NCBI GenBank assembly: GCA_023475025.1
Contig: JAMCWB010000005.1
Coordinates: 124,001 to 188,000, forward strand
DNA from: Gammaproteobacteria bacterium
GTDB lineage: Bacteria > Pseudomonadota > Gammaproteobacteria > Pseudomonadales > Pseudomonadaceae
Length of the DNA stretch: 64,000 nt
Direction: 5' to 3'
The position numbers were made by a program, and so were the translations under genes. Shown here one piece after another: positions 46,660 to 54,611 of this stretch. The notes beneath the pieces are model-generated. The model was not told the DNA's origin, ran no database searches, and saw only the letters and a list, made by a program, of their open reading frames with translations. Every line of letters starts with the position of its first letter. Within the stretch, counting starts at the first letter, position 1.

Positions 46660-47634
46660 TTGGCTGAACAAGCATTAGTCGACAAGGTGCAGGCCATGGT
46701 TGGGCGCGAATACGGTCGCGTCTATGCCTGGGACCGGGTGAATGCCCCTATGATCCGCCACTGGTGTGAGGTAATGGGGATTACCAATCCGCTTTACACT
46801 GATTCCGCCTATGCCCGTGATCAAGGCTATGCCGATGTGGTTGCACCGCCGGGTATGTTGCAAGTGTGGTGTATGGGTGGGCTTGATCAAGAGAACTTCC
46901 CGGAGGGCTCATCGACAGAGAATAACTTTGAGGTTCTCAAGGTTATTGAGCCTTATGGCTACCCAGCGGTTGTGGCGGTGAATTCGGATCTGACCTTTGA
47001 TCGCCAGATTGTTGCTGGTGAGCGCCTGTATTTTACCAGTCGCCTGGATAGCGTCAGTGAAGAAAAAACAACCCCTCTGGGTACAGGCTTTTTTGTCACT
47101 GTGTTGATGACCTATTTCTCGCAATCAGAACAAGGCGAGGATGAGCAGGTAGGTAAGCAGTTGTTCCGGGTATTCAAATTCAAGCCCGCTCAACGTCCAG
47201 AAAATAAACCTGACGCCAAGGCTGAGGCTAAGGCTATCAAGCGGCCCTTGCCGGGCGTCAGTGATGATACGCGCTTTTTCTGGGAAGGCTGTGAAGCAGG
47301 CAAGCTGATGATCCAGCGTTGCAAGGATTGCCAGACATTACGGCACCCTCCTGCACCTGTTTGCAGCAAGTGCCATAGCTTTGAGTGGGATACCCAGCAA
47401 GCTAGCGGCCGCGGTGAGCTGTATTCCTTTGTTGTTATGCATTATCCCGAAGTGCCCCCATTCGATTACCCGAATCCGATTGGCCTGATTGAGCTGGATG
47501 AAGGCGTGCGCTTGATTGCTGGCCTTGTTGGTGTCGGTCCGGCGGAATTGGAAGTCGGCCAGCGCGTTGAAGTCGAGTTCGCGCGTTTTGATGATCAGCA
47601 GACCCTGCCGCAGTTTCGGCCGGTCGCTCAGTAA
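46660..47634 (+). CDS. MaoC-DUF35 bifunctional protein (ChsH2-like)
   Basis: This 324-aa protein has an N-terminal MaoC-like hotdog domain (residues 1-160, with RHWCEVMGITNPLY and FDRQIVAGERLYFTSR). A C-terminal DUF35 rubredoxin-like zinc ribbon/OB-fold domain (CKDCQTLRHPPAPVCSKC, CxxC...CxxC) follows. This is the architecture of ChsH2, the hydratase half of the igr-type steroid side-chain system. Its DUF35 domain docks the Ltp2 aldolase. A TTG start at 46660 is used with AGGAG about 9 nt upstream; no in-frame ATG suits better. It is followed by ACAD, MaoC and Ltp2-like genes in the same operon. Confidence 0.85.
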   Translation: MAEQALVDKVQAMVGREYGRVYAWDRVNAPMIRHWCEVMGITNPLYTDSAYARDQGYADVVAPPGMLQVWCMGGLDQENFPEGSSTENNFEVLKVIEPYGYPAVVAVNSDLTFDRQIVAGERLYFTSRLDSVSEEKTTPLGTGFFVTVLMTYFSQSEQGEDEQVGKQLFRVFKFKPAQRPENKPDAKAEAKAIKRPLPGVSDDTRFFWEGCEAGKLMIQRCKDCQTLRHPPAPVCSKCHSFEWDTQQASGRGELYSFVVMHYPEVPPFDYPNPIGLIELDEGVRLIAGLVGVGPAELEVGQRVEVEFARFDDQQTLPQFRPVAQ

Positions 47635-47643
47635 GGAGGCGGT

Positions 47644-48780
47644 ATGGATTTTTCGTTAACAGACGATCAACGCGCAGTGGCTGACATGGCTGAGAGCGTC
47701 TTCCGTGATTACTGCACGGATGATCGCATGCGTGAGTTTGATCTATCCGCCGAGCCATTTATGCAGGCTCTGTGGCAAACCTGTATTGAGACTGGCTTGC
47801 ATGCACTCATTATCCCTGAGCGTTTTGGCGGCAGTGGCATGAGCATTACTGATCTGTACTGCGTGCTGAAAGCGCAAGGTGCCGGTCTTGGACAAGTGCC
47901 GTTATGGCAGCATCAGTTGGTTGCAGCTTGCCTGGCTGAGTTTTCTGCTGAGCAACATGCAGGTCTGGTTGAAGAAGCCGCTGGCGGTTCAGCTTTGTTG
48001 AGCTTTTCGCTGAATGGACTGGCTTCAAGTCATGGCATTGGTTTGCAACTCGAGCAACAAGATGGCTGCTTTATTTTGCAGGGGAGTGTCGGTGCTGTTG
48101 ATGTTGCCGCTCAGGCCAAAGCAGTTTTGCTGCTGGCTGAGTCTGAAGAGGGGACTCATCTTGTAGTACTGGACCCGCAAGCCGAAGGTGTCGAACTGGT
48201 TGAGGGTGTTTATAACCATGGCCTGGCGGTTGCTGATGTGCATTGCAATCAGGTGGTTGTCTCGGCTCAACAGATTCTACCTGCAGCCGCAGCGAACTGG
48301 TTGGAGCAGCGTGCGATTGCTGCCACTGCAGCCTTGCAATTAGGTGTCAGTGAGGAGCAGGTCCGTCGCACGGTTGAGTACATCAACCAGCGCGAGCAAT
48401 TCGGGCGCGCGATCGGTACTTTCCAGGCGGTTCAGATGGGAATGGCTGATGGCTACATGGCGGTTGAAGCGCTGCGCAGTGAGTTGTATCAGCTGTGTTA
48501 CCGGCTGGATAACAACCAGCCCAGTGACTCTGAAGCCTTGGCCACACGTTACTTGTGTACTGAGGCCGCGCACCAGGTGGGCCACAAGGCGCAGCATGTG
48601 CACGGTGGTATTGGTGTTGACCTGACCTACCCGATACACCGTTTCCTTTATTGGAGCCGCTACTTGAGTCAGGTACTCGGTGGTTCTTCTGCCAGCCTGG
48701 AGCGTTTGGGTGATTGGTTGGCCAACAATGACAAGCTGGGATGGAAATATGACCTCGATGAAAACCAAAGCCTTTGCTGA
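47644..48780 (+). CDS. acyl-CoA dehydrogenase subunit (ChsE-like)
   Basis: This 378-aa acyl-CoA dehydrogenase-like protein has the fold with RRTVEYINQREQFGRAIGTFQAVQ and C-terminal AQHVHGGIGVDLTYPIHRFLYW. Similarity to classical enzymes is modest and the N-half is divergent. This is typical of heteromeric alpha2beta2 steroid acyl-CoA dehydrogenases (ChsE1-ChsE2, Scd type), whose subunits are individually incomplete. Its probable partner is the acyl-CoA dehydrogenase at 50375. The stop overlaps the start of the MaoC gene by 32 nt. It would introduce the C22(23)-type double bond in the steroid side chain. Confidence 0.82.
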   Translation: MDFSLTDDQRAVADMAESVFRDYCTDDRMREFDLSAEPFMQALWQTCIETGLHALIIPERFGGSGMSITDLYCVLKAQGAGLGQVPLWQHQLVAACLAEFSAEQHAGLVEEAAGGSALLSFSLNGLASSHGIGLQLEQQDGCFILQGSVGAVDVAAQAKAVLLLAESEEGTHLVVLDPQAEGVELVEGVYNHGLAVADVHCNQVVVSAQQILPAAAANWLEQRAIAATAALQLGVSEEQVRRTVEYINQREQFGRAIGTFQAVQMGMADGYMAVEALRSELYQLCYRLDNNQPSDSEALATRYLCTEAAHQVGHKAQHVHGGIGVDLTYPIHRFLYWSRYLSQVLGGSSASLERLGDWLANNDKLGWKYDLDENQSLC

Positions 48781-49171
48781 GACCTGCGTGGGTGAGCAAT
48801 TGCCTGAACTGGCCATTCCGGTCACGGTCACGTTGATCAACGGCGGTGCAATTGCAACGCGCGACTACTTTCCAGGGCACCATGATGCTGATGCCGCCCG
48901 GGAGCTTGGCTCGCCACATATTTTTATGAACATTCTGACGACAACCGCTCTGGTTCAACGCTTTATTGAGGCCTGGAGCGGCCCGAAGGTCAGCTTCAAG
49001 GATATTCAGCTCAAGCTGGGTGCGCCGAACTATCCCGGTGACACCATGACCTTCAGCGGAGAGATCAGCGAGCGTGATGAGGCTGCCCGAACCCTGGTGA
49101 TCAGCCTCAAGGGTAAAAATTCCATGGGCAATCACGCAACCGGTAAGGTTACTGTGGCGCTGCCTGCATAA
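48749..49171 (+). CDS. MaoC-like hydratase subunit (ChsH1-like)
   Basis: This 140-aa single hotdog-domain protein resembles ChsH1, the partner of the MaoC-DUF35 protein in the enoyl-CoA hydratase of steroid side-chain degradation. Key segments are HHDADAARELGSPHIFMN, with the family hydratase Asp/His position in this loop, and SFKDIQLKLGAPNYPGD. Start ATG 48749 follows GGGATGG; a second ATG lies at 48758. Length is close to ChsH1 (about 130-140 aa). The Ltp2-like gene begins 13 nt after its stop. Confidence 0.8.
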   Translation: MTSMKTKAFAETCVGEQLPELAIPVTVTLINGGAIATRDYFPGHHDADAARELGSPHIFMNILTTTALVQRFIEAWSGPKVSFKDIQLKLGAPNYPGDTMTFSGEISERDEAARTLVISLKGKNSMGNHATGKVTVALPA

Positions 49172-49184
49172 CGGAGAAAAACAA

Positions 49185-50363
49185 ATGACTGATGCATTGC
49201 TATCTGGCAAAGCAGCCATTGTTGGTTTGGGGGCAACCGAGTTTTCCAAGAATTCGGGGCGTACCGAGCTGCGCCTGGCGATGGAAGCAACACTGGCAGC
49301 CCTGAAAGATGCCGGGATTGATCCCAAGGATGTAGATGGTTTCAGTTCCTACTCGGTCGATAAAGTCCCTGAGTATGAAATTGCCCGACTGTTGGGCTGT
49401 GATGATGTGCGCTTTTTTTCGCAGGTTCCGCATGGTGGCGGTGCTGCCTGTGGCCCTATCATGCATGCGGCGATGGCTGTCGCGACAGGTGTGGCTAAAA
49501 CGGTTGTGGTCTACCGTGCCATGAACGAGCGCTCATGGTACCGGTTTGGTAATGGCAGCTACGGCTTCGGTAATACGCCGATCTTCGAGAATGTTAACTA
49601 TGGATGGTACATGCCCCATGGTTTTCATACTCCCGCAGCCTGGGTTGGCATGTTTGCCCGTCGCTACATGCATACGTATGGTGCAACCTCTGAAGACTTT
49701 GGTCGTGTAGCCGTTGCAGCACGTGACTTCGCGGCCACTAACCCGGCGGCGTTCTTTTACCAGAAGCCCATCACCTTGGAGGAGCATCAGCAGTCGCGCT
49801 GGATTTGTGAGCCTTTGCATCTACTTGATTGCTGCCAGGAATCTGATGGCGCTGTTGCTATGGTGATCACTTCGGCTGAGCGTGCCAAGGATTTGCAGCA
49901 GAAGCCGGTGATAATCAAGGGCGCATCCCAGGGGATCGCTGACGGCCAGCAGAGCATGACCTCGTTCTACCGTGACGACATTACCGGTCTGCCGGAAATG
50001 GGCGTTGTAGCAAAGGAAGTCTATCGGCAATCCGGGCTGGGTCCGGACGCCATCCAGACAGCCGTGATCTATGACCATTTCACCCCCTTTGTACTGCCGC
50101 AATTGGAAGAATTCGGCTTCGCTGAGCGGGGTGCTGCCAAGGACTTTATCCGGGCTGGTCACCATGCCCGTGGCGGCCGCTTGCCGATAAATACGCATGG
50201 CGGACAGCTCGGCGAGGCCTACATTCATGGCATGAACGGTGTCGCAGAAGGTGTACGTCAGGTGCGTGGTGGCGCGGTTAACCAGGTCAGCGGTGTCGAG
50301 AATGTCCTGGTGACAGCGGGTACAGGCGTACCGACCAGTGGTCTGATTCTTGGCGTAGCCTGA
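49185..50363 (+). CDS. Ltp2-like steroid side-chain aldolase (thiolase-fold)
   Basis: This 392-aa SCPx/thiolase-fold protein resembles Ltp2, which catalyses the retroaldol cleavage of the steroid side chain with the ChsH2 DUF35 partner. It lacks the usual thiolase nucleophile arrangement. It carries the two tyrosine segments reported as important in Ltp2: Tyr296 in AVIYDHFTP and Tyr346 in LGEAYIHG. HGG at 338-340 is also conserved. Together with ChsH1/H2 and ChsE-like genes in the same operon the assignment is strong. It would release propionyl- or acetyl-CoA-type fragments and a steroid aldehyde or ketone. Confidence 0.88.
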   Translation: MTDALLSGKAAIVGLGATEFSKNSGRTELRLAMEATLAALKDAGIDPKDVDGFSSYSVDKVPEYEIARLLGCDDVRFFSQVPHGGGAACGPIMHAAMAVATGVAKTVVVYRAMNERSWYRFGNGSYGFGNTPIFENVNYGWYMPHGFHTPAAWVGMFARRYMHTYGATSEDFGRVAVAARDFAATNPAAFFYQKPITLEEHQQSRWICEPLHLLDCCQESDGAVAMVITSAERAKDLQQKPVIIKGASQGIADGQQSMTSFYRDDITGLPEMGVVAKEVYRQSGLGPDAIQTAVIYDHFTPFVLPQLEEFGFAERGAAKDFIRAGHHARGGRLPINTHGGQLGEAYIHGMNGVAEGVRQVRGGAVNQVSGVENVLVTAGTGVPTSGLILGVA

Positions 50364-50374
50364 GGGAGGTTAAT

Positions 50375-51541
50375 ATGTTTGTTGATTTGACAGCAGAGCA
50401 GCACAAGCTGCGACGGGAAGTCAGGGATTATTTTAACACCTGGATGACCGATGAGTTGCGTCAGGAGCTTCGCGGTGCGGAGGGAACTGATACCTCGCAC
50501 AAGCTGGTGCGACAGATGGGCAAAGATGGCTGGCTGGCAGTGGGGTGGCCAAAAGAGTTTGGTGGACAAGGTTACGGCCCAACTGAGCAGCTGATCTTTT
50601 TTGAAGAGGCCAATATTGCTGGGGCCCCGCTGCCTTTTGTAACCATCAGTACTGTAGGTCCTTCACTCATGACTTACGGCACAGACGAGCAGAAAGAGTT
50701 CTTTCTGCCGGGTATTGCCGCGGGTGAAATCCACTTCGCCATCGGTTATTCCGAGCCTGGTGCCGGTTCTGACCTGGCCACCCTGAAAACCTCGGCTTCA
50801 CTTGAAGGTGAACACTTTGTTGTCAATGGCAACAAGTTATGGACTTCCGGCGCGCATTCTGCCGACTATGTCTGGCTGGCTGCACGCACCAATCCTGATG
50901 AGCTTCGCCACAAAGGCATTTCCATTATGATTGTTGACTGCAAGAGTGAGGGCTTTTCGCACACACTTATTCCGACGTGCAGCAACCCCACAGCAGCCAC
51001 TTATTACGATAACGTGCGGGTTCCCAAGAACCGCCTGGTAGGTGAGCTCAACAAAGGCTGGCAGCTGGTTACAGCTCAGCTTAACCATGAGCGCTTGGGT
51101 TTGGGTTCATGGGCCGACAGGGTAGTCAGCATGTTTCGTAAGGTCTATCTGTGGGCTAAAGAGCCTGATGAGCTCGGCCGGCGGGCCATGGACAAGGCAT
51201 GGGTGCGACAGTCAATTGCTGAGTGCTACGCCCGGATTGACGCCATGCGTCTGATCAACTTCCGGATTGCAGCAGATCTTGAGCAGGACAAGATGGATGT
51301 TGCGCTGGCTTCTGCTACCAAGGTCTATGGCTCCGAGTCGGTTGTTGAGATTTTGCGTAAACTGACCGAAGTTGTTGGTGCCAATGGCCTCGTGCGTGAT
51401 GGCAGTTCTGCAGCCTTCCTGATGGGTGAGCTGGAATATGATGTACGAGCCTGTGTAACCTTGACCTTCGGTGGTGGAACCAATGAGATTCAGCGTGAGC
51501 TGGTTGCTCAGTTTGGTTTGGGGATGCCGCGTTCCCGCTAA
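50375..51541 (+). CDS. acyl-CoA dehydrogenase (ChsE2-like)
   Basis: This 388-aa acyl-CoA dehydrogenase has the full fold, with IGYSEPGAGSDLATLKT in the middle domain, GNKLWTSGAHSADYVWLAART and the C-terminal GGGTNEIQRELVAQFGLG. It likely pairs with the divergent ChsE-like subunit at 47644. The five-gene order MaoC-DUF35, ACAD, MaoC, Ltp2, ACAD differs from the actinobacterial igr operon but contains the same parts. AGGGAGG lies before the ATG. A perfect 18-bp hairpin follows. Confidence 0.87.
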   Translation: MFVDLTAEQHKLRREVRDYFNTWMTDELRQELRGAEGTDTSHKLVRQMGKDGWLAVGWPKEFGGQGYGPTEQLIFFEEANIAGAPLPFVTISTVGPSLMTYGTDEQKEFFLPGIAAGEIHFAIGYSEPGAGSDLATLKTSASLEGEHFVVNGNKLWTSGAHSADYVWLAARTNPDELRHKGISIMIVDCKSEGFSHTLIPTCSNPTAATYYDNVRVPKNRLVGELNKGWQLVTAQLNHERLGLGSWADRVVSMFRKVYLWAKEPDELGRRAMDKAWVRQSIAECYARIDAMRLINFRIAADLEQDKMDVALASATKVYGSESVVEILRKLTEVVGANGLVRDGSSAAFLMGELEYDVRACVTLTFGGGTNEIQRELVAQFGLGMPRSR

Positions 51542-51551
51542 GAGGGCTCTG

Positions 51552-51591
51552 TAACCACATAAGGCCAGCGTTTGCTGGCCTTATGTGGTTA
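51552..51591. terminator. bidirectional terminator hairpin
   Basis: Perfect 18-bp stem (51552-51569 with 51574-51591, loop GTTT) between the convergent acyl-CoA dehydrogenase and the small secreted-protein gene. The T tail is weak. Confidence 0.65.
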
Positions 51592-51639
51592 TGGGGTTTG
51601 ATTCCGCGAACTGGCCGGCTGTCTTGTGTCAGCTGCGGC

Positions 51640-51810
51640 TTATCGCGGGATAACCTGATGCAAGCTGATTGGGCTGGCATTGCAACCCTGGAAAGAGCAG
51701 TCGGCCTGTGCTGAGTTGGCAAAAGGTGAGCTGGTCGCAAGCGCGAGTAACGCGACCAGAGACAGGGTTGTAATGGCAAAAACCCACAACGGATTTTTAG
51801 CAGTTTTCAT
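51640..51810 (-). CDS. small predicted secreted protein (56 aa), unrecognised
   Basis: A 56-residue frame begins MKTAKNPLWVFAITTLSL and continues with a hydrophobic stretch (10-27). A likely cleavage site is near ANSAQA-DC, leaving a short mature peptide with two cysteines (DCSFQGCNASP) and the tail ISLHQVIPR. AGAGG lies about 8 nt before the ATG on the minus strand. It is divergent from the SDR at 52003, and operator sites 5a and 5b lie between, so it may be co-regulated with the steroid genes. It has no family I recognise. Confidence 0.55.
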   Translation of the reverse strand: MKTAKNPLWVFAITTLSLVALLALATSSPFANSAQADCSFQGCNASPISLHQVIPR

Positions 51811-51884
51811 AGCAGGGCCTCTTTGTTGGGTTTATTGGCTCCATATCTGCTAGCAAATATCCCCTTTAAGGGGGATGTTTTTCC

Positions 51885-51900
51885 TCGTCCAAATGGATTA
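51885..51900. promoter_or_regulatory. candidate regulon operator, site 5a
   Basis: TCGTCC-AAAT-GGATTA, degenerate right arm, 48 bp from site 5b. Confidence 0.5.
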
Positions 51901-51932
51901 GGTGACTCGCTGGTCGACGAACGGTTAGCCCA

Positions 51933-51948
51933 TCGTCCACACAGACGA
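51933..51948. promoter_or_regulatory. candidate regulon operator, site 5b
   Basis: TCGTCC-ACAC-AGACGA with a further CA..TG extension, before the SDR at 52003. Confidence 0.65.
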
Positions 51949-52002
51949 TGTTAGAGCCACCAGCTGTTCACAGAATCAAGCCTGACCAATCAGGAGCAGG
52001 CC

Positions 52003-52884
52003 ATGAATGATATTGAGCAGGGTGGTGTGGCTGTCGTCACAGGGGCTAGCCGCGGGGTAGGGGCAGGTATTGCTGCTGCGCTGGGCAGTCAGGGCATGAC
52101 AGTTTATCTGACCGGGCGAACCTGGCAGGGAAAGAGTAGCGATCGGGTTCGTGGGCAAGCGTTGTCGGGTGATCTGCAGCAAGCCGCTACCGCGGTTGAT
52201 GCAGCGGGTGGCCGAGGCATTCCTGTGCAGTGTAATCACGAAGATGACTTGCAGGTTGCCGCTTTGTTCGAGCGGATTCATGCCGAGCAGGGGCGCTTGG
52301 ATCTTTTGGTCAATAACGCAACTTGCTTGCCTGCTGAATTGATAGAACCGGGCCCTTTTTGGGAAAAGCCTTTGAGCATGGTGCGCATGCTGGATGTCGG
52401 TTTGCGTTCAGCCTATGTTGCCAGTCATATGGCAATGCCTCTGTTGCTGCGCAGCACGCAGGGCCTGATTACCTTTATTTCCAGCTACGGCGCCAACTGT
52501 TATATGCACGGTCCGGCCTATGGCGCGCAGAAAGCGGGCAACGACAAACTGGCTGCAGATATGGCAGTTGATCTGGAGGGTACGACGGTATCCGCTGTAT
52601 CACTCTGGTTGGGTTTGCAAAAAACCGAGCGCAGTGCATTGGCGGGTGCGGATGAAGGCGGTAACTATGCCGCCTTTCTGGAGCAGGCGGAAAGTCCTGA
52701 GTTTACCGGTCAATTGATTTATCGGTTGTGGGCAGACAGACAACTCAAGCAGCTAAGTGGACAGACTCTTATTGTTGCTGAAAAAGCCAGAGAGTACGGG
52801 CTTGAGGATGGTGGCCGCCGCCCGGCGTCGTTACGGCATCAATTGGGTGGTCCTGTTGCCCAGAATCCGGCGCGGGTGGGGTGA
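52003..52884 (+). CDS. SDR family oxidoreductase
   Basis: This 293-aa SDR has VTGASRGVGAGIA near residue 13, NNATCLP near 105 and the active site SSYGANCYMHGPAYGAQKAGNDKL. It is longer at the C-terminus than usual SDRs and resembles the DHRS1-like branch. It heads an operon with an NTF2-like protein, an Old Yellow Enzyme-type reductase and a KstD-like flavoprotein. Two operator sites lie upstream. The substrate is unknown. Confidence 0.78.
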   Translation: MNDIEQGGVAVVTGASRGVGAGIAAALGSQGMTVYLTGRTWQGKSSDRVRGQALSGDLQQAATAVDAAGGRGIPVQCNHEDDLQVAALFERIHAEQGRLDLLVNNATCLPAELIEPGPFWEKPLSMVRMLDVGLRSAYVASHMAMPLLLRSTQGLITFISSYGANCYMHGPAYGAQKAGNDKLAADMAVDLEGTTVSAVSLWLGLQKTERSALAGADEGGNYAAFLEQAESPEFTGQLIYRLWADRQLKQLSGQTLIVAEKAREYGLEDGGRRPASLRHQLGGPVAQNPARVG

Positions 52885-52887
52885 GCC

Positions 52888-53343
52888 ATGCAGGATATGT
52901 TACAGCGGCTGCAACGACTGGAAGACCTGGAGGCAATCCGTCGTCTCAAGCATCGTTACCTCAATGCCTGTGATCGCAAAGATATCGAGGCTATTCGTTC
53001 TTGCTTTGCAGCAGGTGATATTCACATCGATTTTGGTCCTATCGGGTTGTTTCGAACTCGGGAGGCCTTTCTGGCTATTTACCAAGCGCTGGCTTGCCAT
53101 GCTGCGGTCATTGATTTGCACCATGGCGCCAATGAAGAAATTGACCTGGTTGGTACTGATGAAGCCACAGCTACCTGGGCGCTTTACTACTTTAACCTTG
53201 ATGCAAACAGCGGGTTGACGCGCCAGCTAGGTGGAACATACGAGGATCGGTATCGGCGCACGGATATGGGCTGGCAGATCGTTTCCAGTGTGGCGCGCAT
53301 GCACTCAGCAGTTGTCGGTCGAACACTGGAGGATTCGCAATGA
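52888..53343 (+). CDS. NTF2/SnoaL-like protein
   Basis: This 151-aa protein has the SnoaL/NTF2 cone fold (LEAIRRLKHRYLNACDRKD, then DFGPIGLFRTREAFLAIYQAL and GGTYEDRYRRTDMGWQIVSSVARMH). The fold includes ketosteroid isomerase and hydroxylating/dehydrating enzymes, but many members are of unknown function. The catalytic Asp/Tyr of Delta5-3-ketosteroid isomerase were not clearly identified. It overlaps the next gene by 4 nt (ATGA), so the two are co-translated. Confidence 0.72.
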   Translation: MQDMLQRLQRLEDLEAIRRLKHRYLNACDRKDIEAIRSCFAAGDIHIDFGPIGLFRTREAFLAIYQALACHAAVIDLHHGANEEIDLVGTDEATATWALYYFNLDANSGLTRQLGGTYEDRYRRTDMGWQIVSSVARMHSAVVGRTLEDSQ

Positions 53344-54578
53344 CAGATCAGCATTCTGACCATCTTGAACAGGCATTTGAGCCCTTTGTAATCGGCCCTT
53401 TGCAGCTTAAAAACCGTTTTATCAAATCAGCCACCAACGAAGGCATGTCACCAGAGGGTATCCCTTCACGTCAGTTGGTAGACTTTCATGCGGGCGTGGC
53501 CGCTGGTGGAGCTGCCCTGACAACAGTGGCCTATTGTGCCGTCAGCGCAGATGGCGGCACGCTGCCCAATCAGATTTATCTTAATGAAGCGACCATGCCG
53601 CATTTGCAGGCATTGACGGCAGCAGTCAATACCGCCGGGGGCAAGGCATCTGCGCAAATTACCCATGGTGGTTGTTTTACCTTTACCAAGCGAGAAGGCC
53701 AGTCCAGGCCGCTATCTGCCAGTGGTGGGTTCAACAAGATTGGCTTGATGAGTGGGCAGTTTTTCAAGCGAGAAATGTCTGCCGAGGATATGCAGCGAGT
53801 TGCTGATGACTTTGCGCAAGGGGCTCGTTTGGCACGGCAAGCCGGATTCTCTGCAGTTGAAATTCACATGGGGCATGGTTATCTGCTCAGCCAGTTTTTA
53901 TCCCCTCTGTATAACAAGCGCCAGGATGAATATGGTGGCAGCCTGGAAAATCGTTTGCGTTTTCCGCGTTATGTTTTGCGCAGAGTGCTAGATGCGGTAG
54001 GTAGTGATCTGGCCGTGATCTGCAAATTCAGCATGACCGAAGGCGTGCGAGAAGGAAACCGTATTGCCGATGGTGTTGGTATTGCCCGTGGCCTGGCTGA
54101 AGAGGGTGCACATCTCTTGGTATTGAGCGCAGGGATGAATGCCGAGTCTATTACCACCATGTTTGGTTCGTCCTTCCCGCCAGAAAATCGCGCGGTGGTT
54201 ACCAATCCAGTGATGAAAGCGGCCATGTTCTTGCAGCAAAAACTGGAAAAGCCCCGCGTCTTCAAAGAACTCTATCTATTGGACTATGCCCGCCAGGTTC
54301 GTGCGGCAGTAGATACGCCACTTGCCTATCTGGGCGGCTTGACCTCGGCAGACGGGGTAAGAACCCTGATGGCAGAAGGTTTCGACGCCATGGCCATGGG
54401 GCGGGTATTGATTCATGACCCGGCTTGGGTAAACACATTAAAAACAGATGCCAGTTTGATGTCTGGTTGCACGGCCTGTAATCGCTGCGTTGCCATGATG
54501 TATACGGATGGGGGCACGTCTTGTGTTCTGGGCCAGCCGGGTAATCCGCAGCGCAATCGGATGCCTGCAGCAAGCTGA
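53340..54578 (+). CDS. Old Yellow Enzyme-type NADH:flavin oxidoreductase
   Basis: This 412-aa FMN TIM-barrel reductase has SQFLSPLYNKRQDEYGGSLENR, the OYE signature, then AEEGAHLLVLSAGM and AYLGGLTSADGVRTLMAEGFDAMAMGR. A short C-terminal cysteine segment (SGCTACNRCVAMMY) provides CxxCxxC, as in the 2,4-dienoyl-CoA reductase/BaiCD group, but the second (FAD/NAD) domain is absent. It could reduce an enone in a steroid, such as the bile-acid 4-ene. A KstD-like flavoprotein gene follows and opposing oxidation/reduction of the A ring is conceivable. Confidence 0.8.
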   Translation: MTDQHSDHLEQAFEPFVIGPLQLKNRFIKSATNEGMSPEGIPSRQLVDFHAGVAAGGAALTTVAYCAVSADGGTLPNQIYLNEATMPHLQALTAAVNTAGGKASAQITHGGCFTFTKREGQSRPLSASGGFNKIGLMSGQFFKREMSAEDMQRVADDFAQGARLARQAGFSAVEIHMGHGYLLSQFLSPLYNKRQDEYGGSLENRLRFPRYVLRRVLDAVGSDLAVICKFSMTEGVREGNRIADGVGIARGLAEEGAHLLVLSAGMNAESITTMFGSSFPPENRAVVTNPVMKAAMFLQQKLEKPRVFKELYLLDYARQVRAAVDTPLAYLGGLTSADGVRTLMAEGFDAMAMGRVLIHDPAWVNTLKTDASLMSGCTACNRCVAMMYTDGGTSCVLGQPGNPQRNRMPAAS

Positions 54579-54611
54579 TGGGTAACCTATCTAACAACAA
54601 GGTACAACTTT

